Assembly: GCA_003213615.1 (NCBI GenBank)
Contig: QCMQ01000008.1
Span: 1-47,805 of the forward strand
DNA length: 47,805 bases
Direction: 5' to 3'
Source: Pelagibacteraceae bacterium AG-422-D23
GTDB lineage: Bacteria; Pseudomonadota; Alphaproteobacteria; Pelagibacterales; Pelagibacteraceae
The position numbers and the translations under genes are program-made. Shown piece by piece: positions 42,247-47,805 of this stretch; the stretch's first letter is position 1, and each line of letters begins with the position of its first letter. Below the pieces are notes generated by a model. It searched no databases. It saw only the letters and a list, made by a program, of their open reading frames with translations, and was not told the DNA's origin.

Positions 42247-43101
42247 TTATCGATTAATCCCTCTTAATCTCTCGGATCTTCTTCTTAATAATTCAGCTGA
42301 TACTAATATTAAAGTTGATAAGAGAATTAAACAAGTAGCAACTGCGAGAATTGTAGGGCTCAATTGTTCTCTTAAGCCTGTCCACATTTGTACTGGAATG
42401 GTCGTATTTTCTAAACCTGCTAGAAATAAGACTACTACAACTTCGTCAAATGAAGTTACAAAAGCAAACAATCCTCCTGAAATAACACCAGGTAATATCA
42501 ATGGAAGAGTTATCTTCATGAATGTGTTTATTGGATTACTCCCTAAACTTGCTGCAGCTCTTGTTACACTATGATCGAAACCAGAAAGTGTGGCTGTTAC
42601 AGTTATAACTACAAATGGTGTTCCCAGTATTATATGAGCTAATACTATTCCTGTATGAGTTGCTGCCAAACCAGCTTTTGCCATAAAGAAGAAAATAGCA
42701 ACACCAGAAATAATTAATGGAACAATCATCGGTGAGATTAAGGTTGCCATGATAATTCCTTTGTAAGGCATATGCCTGCTACTTAAACCTAACGCTGCCA
42801 AAGTACCTAAAATAATTGATCCAATAGTTGCAAATATTGCAATTATAAAACTATTTTTTGCAGCTAATCCCCAGGGATTTTTTGTTCCATAAATCATATC
42901 CTTATACCATCTTAAAGAAAATGCATCTGGATCAAGATTTTTCATTCCTTCAGAAAAAACCAAAAATTCCTCTGCATTAAAAGATAATGGAAAAATTACA
43001 AACAATGGTGCAATTAAAAAGAAAAATACAAAAGTACAAATTGCAATATAAATGTAATGCCAAATTCTATATCTTGTCTCTGTATAACTTGGTAAAGCCA
43101 T
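42247..43101 (-). CDS. potC: polyamine-type ABC transporter permease, PotC type
   Basis: This 284-residue permease has six helices. It shows a FSLRWYKDMIYG segment near 57, the RHMPYKGIIMATLISPMIVPLIISG motif in two parts near 108-132, and the EAA loop RAAASLGSNPINTFMKITLPLILPGV near 181-206 in two parts. It forms the second half of the membrane channel with the PotB-like protein, whose stop lies 1 base before its start. Substrate could be putrescine, spermidine or another cation; the Pot name marks the family. Confidence 0.9.
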   Translation of the reverse strand: MALPSYTETRYRIWHYIYIAICTFVFFFLIAPLFVIFPLSFNAEEFLVFSEGMKNLDPDAFSLRWYKDMIYGTKNPWGLAAKNSFIIAIFATIGSIILGTLAALGLSSRHMPYKGIIMATLISPMIVPLIISGVAIFFFMAKAGLAATHTGIVLAHIILGTPFVVITVTATLSGFDHSVTRAAASLGSNPINTFMKITLPLILPGVISGGLFAFVTSFDEVVVVLFLAGLENTTIPVQMWTGLREQLSPTILAVATCLILLSTLILVSAELLRRRSERLRGINR

Positions 43102-43102
43102 A

Positions 43103-44369
43103 TTATCCTAATTTTATATTATCAACTCCAACTAATTTATTGTAAATCCAATAAATAACTAAAACTCCAGTCAACAACATTAATCCCATTGCTGATGCAA
43201 AACTCCAATCAAGTGTTGTCTTCATATGGAATGCGATCTGATTACTTATTAATGTTCCTGATGCACCTCCAACTAAAGCTGGGGTTATGTAGTATCCAAT
43301 TGCTAATATAAAAACTAATAAGCATCCAGCACCAATACCTGGTATTGTTAGAGGGAAATAAACTTTCCAAAATGCAACGAAAGGTGTTCCTCCTAGTGAT
43401 TTTCCTGCTCTCATTAAGCTTGGTGAAATTGTTTTCATAACGCTGTAAAGTGGAAGAACCATAAATGGCAATAATATCTGGGTCATTGCAACATAGGTTC
43501 CTACTTTGTTATACATCATTTCTGGCCTGTTATCGTCTGAAACTAAACCAATCATTACAAAGAAGTCGTTAACTATTCCTTGTTGTTGCAATAAAATCAT
43601 CCAACTGGCTGTCCTTACAAGTAAAGATGTCCAGAAAGGAAGTAGCACACAAATCATTAATAAATTGCTATATTTCATTGGTAGCGTTGCTAATAAATGA
43701 GCTATTGGGTATCCCATAAAAAAGCAAAAAAGTGTAACAAAAAAGGCAATTTCTAATGTTCTAAGCCAAAGAATTCTATGAATTCTTCTATCTTCATCTA
43801 CTTGAGCTATGCTCCCATCTGCAGCAAAATACATATCCATTCCTTTTAAGTATTTTGAAGCCGTATAGGGAGGAGCAGTTCTTTTAATTGCTTGCCAATA
43901 TTCTACATTTCTCCATCTTTTGTGAAGTTTATTGATTTGCTCTTTTAAACTTGCGCTTTCATCAATTTTTTTTTCTTTTTATTTGTCTAAAAAGTTTTTT
44001 AGTAATTGTATTAAAGCCATTTTTTTCTTTATTTAATCTTTGTCCTAATTTACCGTGCTGTTGATTTTCAGCAAGTAGTTTATAATCTTCGTAAAATCCT
44101 CGATATACTTCCTCTGGAGGTAACTCATTTAAATCTTCCCATTTCTCCATCGCTTTAAATGTTTTAGGAAGCATGTTTGTGACCATTCTGTCGTCAACAC
44201 TCCTCATAAACATATCTCCAATTGGAAAGATATAAGTAATTACAAGAAATAGTAATAATGGCGCTACAAGAAGAAAAGCTTTTATTTTATTCTTCTTTTC
44301 AGCTTTTTTTAAACTGACCTCTAAAGGTATACCGTCAGTTGTTAAAATTTGTTTTGTTTCAGAGCTCAT
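43103..44369 (-). pseudogene. potB: polyamine-type ABC permease, PotB type, with a +1 frameshift at a 9-base homopolymer
   Basis: Two adjacent frames form one permease gene. Positions 44369-43962 encode 135 residues (basic N-terminus, first helix AFLLVAPLLLFLVITYIFPIG, then a soluble loop) and stop just after KRKKN. Dropping one A from the nine-A run (43966-43974 on the - strand) continues the reading through IDESASLKEQINKLHKRW and WRNVEYWQAI into the 43840-43103 frame. That frame holds five more helices and the EAA loop RAGKSLGGTPFVAFWKVYFP. The total, 1267 bases, equals 421 codons plus a stop plus one extra base. It may be a sequencing or assembly error, a real mutation or a slippage site. 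All neighbouring operon genes look intact. The upstream ATG directly follows a terminator-like hairpin. Confidence 0.85.
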
Positions 44370-44370
44370 A

Positions 44371-44402
44371 AAAAAATAGGGCGGTTAAAATTAACCGCCC
44401 TA
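44371..44402 (-). terminator. strong hairpin plus T-tract abutting the PotB start codon
   Basis: TAGGGCGGTTAA (44377-44388) pairs perfectly with TTAACCGCCCTA (44391-44402) around a two-base spacer; the real loop is probably TTAATTTTAA-like. On the - strand six T follow (44376-44371), then one base and the permease ATG at 44369. This is a good intrinsic terminator placed inside the operon after the binding-protein gene, so it should reduce read-through into the permeases and also hides any ribosome-binding site. Confidence 0.85.
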
Positions 44403-44437
44403 AATATATTATATAAAATCAGTGTTTAAAACTGAAA

Positions 44438-45556
44438 TTATAGACCTGCTTTCATTGCTTCCCACTTCTCACTGATCTCAGTATTGTTATCAGCCCAGAA
44501 GAAAGGATCAACTAAGAAATAGTTCTTAGTGTTTGCAGGAGCAGTTGGCATTTGTGGCATCATGTTAGTTTTGCCATCTTTGTACCAAGGCTCACCAGCA
44601 GTAATTACGTCAAGAGATGATTTTCTCCATGGAGCATATGCTATGTACTTCGCACTACCAGCTAACATTTCAGTGTTAGTCATCATAGCTAAAGCTTTTT
44701 TAGCGTTTGCTTCATCTGGTCCACCTTTAACAAGTGCGAAATATTCATAGTCTAGACCTTGACCATCCCATACTTGTTTAATTGGTGCGTTCTCTCCAAC
44801 TTCAGCGTTAAAGAATCTTCCATTCCAACCAGTTGCCATTACAACTTCACCAGCAACTAATAATTCAGGTGGTTGAGCACCCGCAGACCAGAATACACAT
44901 CCACCATTTGGATCTGTACATAATTCTTTAATTTTATTCATCGCTCTGTCGATTCCACCATCTTCTAAAAGTTTTCTGTAAACTCTAGTTCCGCCATCAC
45001 CCAACTTAACACCGTCAGCTGCTAAAGCGATTTCTAAGTTTGTTAAAGCACTTTTATAGATTGCTCTTTTTCCAGGAAATTTTTTAGTGTTAAAGAAATC
45101 TTTAATTGTTTTAGGCTCTTTACCACCGAATGCTCTTGTATCAAAAGCATAGTTCCAAGAATATAAAATGTTACCTACAGCACATTCGCTTGGCATTCCT
45201 GTAAAGAAGTCTTCACTTGCAGGAGTTCCATCTGGTGCAGCTGGGAAGTCTTTGTCAAAATCAAATTTAACAAATAAACCTTCATCACATCCGTTAATAG
45301 TGTCGAATGCAAATAAATCTATGATATCCCAAGTTATAGCACCTGCTTCTTTTTGTGCTTTGATTTCTGATAAACCACCAGAATAGTCAACCCAGTTGAT
45401 TTCTATTCCAAGTTTTTTAGCAGTAGGATCACCATACCCTAGCTTTTGAGACTCTGTGTAAGCTCCACCCCATGATGCTACTGTGACAGCAAAGGCTGAA
45501 GAAGTTAGAGATACAACAAAAGAAAGAGCTAGTAATAATTTACTTATTTTTCTCAT
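44438..45556 (-). CDS. potD: polyamine-type ABC transporter substrate-binding protein, PotD type
   Basis: This 372-residue periplasmic protein has a signal peptide (MRKISKLLLALSFVVSLTSS then AFA) and the PotD/Fe-type SBP fold: VTVASWGGAYTESQKLGY near 24-41, WDIIDLFAFDTINGCDEGLF near 75-94, GKRAIYKSALTNLEIALAADGV near 153 and VMATGWNGRFFNAE near 223. Two extra cysteine-containing loops (SECAVGN, LCTDPNGGCVFW) may form disulfides. A strong GGAGGA site precedes the ATG. It is separated from the ATPase gene by 128 bases that seem to hold its own promoter. Ligand unknown: polyamines or other cationic or zwitterionic compounds are possible. Confidence 0.9.
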   Translation of the reverse strand: MRKISKLLLALSFVVSLTSSAFAVTVASWGGAYTESQKLGYGDPTAKKLGIEINWVDYSGGLSEIKAQKEAGAITWDIIDLFAFDTINGCDEGLFVKFDFDKDFPAAPDGTPASEDFFTGMPSECAVGNILYSWNYAFDTRAFGGKEPKTIKDFFNTKKFPGKRAIYKSALTNLEIALAADGVKLGDGGTRVYRKLLEDGGIDRAMNKIKELCTDPNGGCVFWSAGAQPPELLVAGEVVMATGWNGRFFNAEVGENAPIKQVWDGQGLDYEYFALVKGGPDEANAKKALAMMTNTEMLAGSAKYIAYAPWRKSSLDVITAGEPWYKDGKTNMMPQMPTAPANTKNYFLVDPFFWADNNTEISEKWEAMKAGL

Positions 45557-45602
45557 TATTCCTCCGTTTAAACGTTGATATAAATTAATTTATATAATTA
45601 AA

Positions 45603-45673
45603 AGTACAACAAATAGGGGTGATTAAGTCAACAGCTGATTTTGTCATTAATATGTATATTTGATATACATATT
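45603..45673 (-). promoter_or_regulatory. candidate promoter and palindromic operator upstream of the PotD-type gene
   Basis: On the - strand TTGACT (45631-45626) and TGTACT (45608-45603) are spaced by 17 bases, as expected for a sigma-70-type promoter, leaving a leader of about 40 bases. Seventeen bases further upstream AATATGTATA and TATACATATT (45649-45673) form a perfect 10-base inverted repeat with a five-base centre. It lacks a following T-tract, so an operator is more likely than a terminator. Confidence 0.45.
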
Positions 45674-45684
45674 TTCAATTGAAA

Positions 45685-46770
45685 TTATTTTGGGTCTAAT
45701 GCTCTAGCATCAGCACTATTCCATCCAATATTTATGTCTTGACTTACTTTTAATTCTAAATTGGATGTACTGTTAGGAACTTTAAGGATAAACTCTGAAC
45801 TTCCTAAAAGTTTTAATCTAACTCTTGTATGATCACCGTGATAAATTACTTCCTCAATTTTTCCAGTGAACATATTATCCATTTTATCAGTTGGATTTAT
45901 CAATGCTCTTTCAGGTCTCAATGAGACTGTTGTTTTCTCACCTTTAGACTTAACCGAAATAGGATTGGCTAATATTTCAGAATTTGCTAATTTAACTTTA
46001 CACTTGTCTTTGTCGATATCTATAACTTCACCATTAAAAGTATTATTTTCACCAATAAACTCAGCAACAAAGGAATTTACTGGCTTTTCATAAAGTTCAG
46101 CTGGATTTGAAAGCTGTTGAACTTTTCCATCATTGAATACTGCAATTCGGTTTGACATGGTTAATGCCTCACTTTGATCATGAGTTACATATACAACTGT
46201 CACACCGATGCTTTCATGAATATGTTTTATTTCATATTGCATGCTCTCTCTTAAATTTTTATCTAATGCTCCAAGAGGTTCATCCATTAAAACAACTGCT
46301 GGGTCAAATACTAGTGCTCTCGCAACTGCAACTCTTTGTTGCTGACCCCCAGAAAGCTGAGCGGGCATTCTAGTTTCAAACCCACTTAATGAAACCATCG
46401 ATAATGCTTTATCAACTTTTTTATCTATTTCATCTTTCTCAACTTTTCTTACCCTTAATGGGAAAGCTAAATTTTCATAAACTGTCATATGTGGAAATAA
46501 TGCATAGTTTTGGAAAACCATTCCAATACCTCTTTTATGTGGAGGTATATTCGAAATTATATTTCCATCTAATAATATTTCTCCATGAGTTGGTGTTTCA
46601 AAGCCGGCCAACATCATCAAACATGTTGTTTTGCCTGATCCAGATGGACCAAGCATTGTTATGAATTCACCTTCTGCAATATCTAATTGAAGATCTTTAA
46701 CGACAAGAACTTTACCATCATAACTTTTATCTACTTTATCAAATTTTACGAATTCTGGATTTTTAGACAT
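45685..46770 (-). CDS. potA: polyamine-type ABC transporter ATP-binding protein, PotA type
   Basis: This 361-residue ATPase has Walker A GPSGSGKT near 42-49, the Q-loop VFQNYALFPHMTV near 85-97, signature LSGGQQQRVAVARAL near 139-153, Walker B VVLMDEPLGALD near 158-169 and the switch VTHDQSEALTMS. A C-terminal TOBE domain starts about residue 245 (ENNTFNGEVID), with VSLRPERALI near 292. It is the first Pot-type gene, followed by the binding protein and two permeases. It lies 46 bases after the M24-family gene and is likely co-transcribed with it. Confidence 0.92.
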   Translation of the reverse strand: MSKNPEFVKFDKVDKSYDGKVLVVKDLQLDIAEGEFITMLGPSGSGKTTCLMMLAGFETPTHGEILLDGNIISNIPPHKRGIGMVFQNYALFPHMTVYENLAFPLRVRKVEKDEIDKKVDKALSMVSLSGFETRMPAQLSGGQQQRVAVARALVFDPAVVLMDEPLGALDKNLRESMQYEIKHIHESIGVTVVYVTHDQSEALTMSNRIAVFNDGKVQQLSNPAELYEKPVNSFVAEFIGENNTFNGEVIDIDKDKCKVKLANSEILANPISVKSKGEKTTVSLRPERALINPTDKMDNMFTGKIEEVIYHGDHTRVRLKLLGSSEFILKVPNSTSNLELKVSQDINIGWNSADARALDPK

Positions 46771-46815
46771 AAAGTTGCATATAAAACATTTGTATAAATA
46801 GATTTCAATAGCTAA

Positions 46816-47805
46816 TTAACTCTTAATATGAAGCTCTTTTGGAAAATTACAGAATAATTCTGATCCATTCTCTGTAACTCTAATGGCCTCTGAGGCTTCA
46901 ACGCCCCAGTCTCCAAACTGCATAACTGCTATCATGTGAAAACAAACATTAGGCTCAAGCACTGTCATATCTCCTTTATAAATATTTAGTGTATGCTCAC
47001 CCCAATCAGGTGGATAACCAATTCCAATGGAATAACCTGTTCTGGATTTTTTTTCTATTCCATATTTATCTAAAATTTTCCAAAAAGCTTGCGCAACATC
47101 ATCTGCTGTATTTCCAGGTTTGATTGCACTTATTCCAGCATTCAAGGCTTCGATTGTTTTGTTCATTGTATCAATCTTTAATTGATTGGGTTTTCCAAGC
47201 AGAACTGTTCTAGCCATTGGAGCATGATATCTTTTATAAACGCCAGATAATTCAATAATTGTAGCCTCTCCATCAACAAATTTGTCTTCAGTTGCTGTTA
47301 AATGTGATGCTGATGTTCCTTTTCCTGTTGGAAGTAAAGTTGCAATACTAGAATATTCACCTCCAAATTCCTCTGTACCATAAAATAAAGTTTTTTGAAT
47401 TTCACCAACTGCATCACACTGTCTAACACCTGGTTTAATTACTTCCATTGCTGTTCTCATTCCTTTTTCTGAAATTTTCGCTGCAGATTGCATATAACTA
47501 ATTTCAGCATCTGATTTAACTAACCTTGCCCAATTAACTAAACGATCACTGTCTTTAATTTTTGCGTTTGGCAATCCTTGTTTTATTTTTTCATAACAGA
47601 ATGCAGTAAAATAATGCGCATCCATTTCAACGCCTATATTAAGTTTATCCCATTTTCTCTCTTTAATAATTTCAACTAAATAATCATAAGGATGTATTGG
47701 CCATTTATGAATATAGTTTTCATCGTAAACAATAACACTTTCGTTTTTTAAGTAAGTTGTAATATACGCACCACCAGCATCCTGTGCTCTTACAAAACAT
47801 AAAGG
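46816..47805 (-). CDS. M24-family creatinase/ectoine-hydrolase-like protein, partial
   Basis: An open frame continues past the right edge, giving 329 residues of the C-terminal part. It has an N-domain remnant (CFVRAQDAGGAY, then IGVEMDAHYF) and a pita-bread domain. There the usual metal ligands of M24 aminopeptidases are missing: the DxG...D pattern is ELSGVYKRYHAPMART, and the His region reads SIGIGYPPDWGEHTL. Such loss is typical of creatinase and ectoine hydrolase (DoeA), which work without metal, and SIGIGYPPDWGEHT is close to DoeA as I recall it. It probably hydrolyses a ring or amidine C-N bond in a small nitrogen compound. It sits at the head of the Pot-type operon, which may import that compound. 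Confidence 0.75.
   Translation of the reverse strand, partial: PLCFVRAQDAGGAYITTYLKNESVIVYDENYIHKWPIHPYDYLVEIIKERKWDKLNIGVEMDAHYFTAFCYEKIKQGLPNAKIKDSDRLVNWARLVKSDAEISYMQSAAKISEKGMRTAMEVIKPGVRQCDAVGEIQKTLFYGTEEFGGEYSSIATLLPTGKGTSASHLTATEDKFVDGEATIIELSGVYKRYHAPMARTVLLGKPNQLKIDTMNKTIEALNAGISAIKPGNTADDVAQAFWKILDKYGIEKKSRTGYSIGIGYPPDWGEHTLNIYKGDMTVLEPNVCFHMIAVMQFGDWGVEASEAIRVTENGSELFCNFPKELHIKS

Noticed and set aside
43103..43840. Independent 245-residue permease starting at the ATG at 43840
   Set aside because: The frame stays open upstream to the homopolymer at 43966-43974 and continues the sense of the preceding frame, so it is the second part of one permease gene.
45866..46664. Several 60-90-residue + strand frames inside the PotA-type gene
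   Set aside because: They are antisense frames over a clearly conserved ATPase, without recognisable domains or ribosome-binding sites; similar frames over other genes were rejected for the same reason.
1..47805. tRNA, rRNA, CRISPR, insertion sequence, prophage or toxin-antitoxin content
   Set aside because: I looked for conserved RNA signatures, regularly spaced repeats, transposase or integrase motifs and found none by eye; a covariance-model search would be needed to exclude small RNAs.

Overview
The window looks like a piece of a streamlined, AT-rich marine alphaproteobacterial genome, most likely SAR11 (Pelagibacterales). The basis is inference from sequence: GC looks near 30% by eye, lysine/asparagine/isoleucine-rich proteins, gene gaps often of 0-20 bases, convergent genes whose stop codons overlap, many binding-protein-dependent uptake systems, and a DmdA-like sulfonium demethylase beside other C1 genes. 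I saw no rRNA, tRNA, CRISPR array, insertion sequence or phage gene.

Region 1 (1-9775, + strand) is an amine/nitrogen block. It holds the end of a glutamine-synthetase-like gene, a three-gene glutamate-synthase-like set (GlxBCD/MgsABC type), a small unknown protein, an Amt-family transporter, two tiny membrane proteins, a type III glutamine synthetase/gamma-glutamylmethylamide synthetase homologue, a diaminopropionate ammonia-lyase-like enzyme and a photolyase. Region 2 (9784-17238, - strand) is one tight run: CsaA-like, LysE-type exporter, aconitase, YfgM-like, BamB-like, a cupin-like protein, ZapE and YjbQ. Region 3 (17257-24510) holds an ArgE-type deacetylase, aldehyde dehydrogenase, agmatinase-family hydrolase, a secreted HExxH protein overlapping a membrane-anchored cyclophilin, and a beta-oxidation fusion protein.

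Region 4 (24560-30010, - strand) is a complete peptide/opine-type ABC transporter (A-B-C-fused D/F) with a perfect 28-base palindrome between the binding protein and the permeases. Region 5 (30162-39318, mostly +) is the most intriguing part: a GcvT-family protein, an oppositely oriented binding-protein homologue without a signal peptide, an S51 peptidase, an FMN 2-hydroxy-acid oxidase, a ThDP decarboxylase-like enzyme, a transthyretin/HIU-hydrolase-like protein lacking its C-terminal YRGS signature, a DmdA-like demethylase, a thiolase and a branched-chain-type aminotransferase. The order suggests oxidation and decarboxylation of a methylated 2-hydroxy acid feeding folate-linked demethylation; this is a hypothesis.

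Region 6 (39325-47805, - strand) is transport: a TRAP system (DctPQM), a polyamine-type ABC system (PotADBC order) whose first permease carries a frameshift at a 9-base homopolymer, and a partial creatinase/ectoine-hydrolase-like M24 protein at the window edge.
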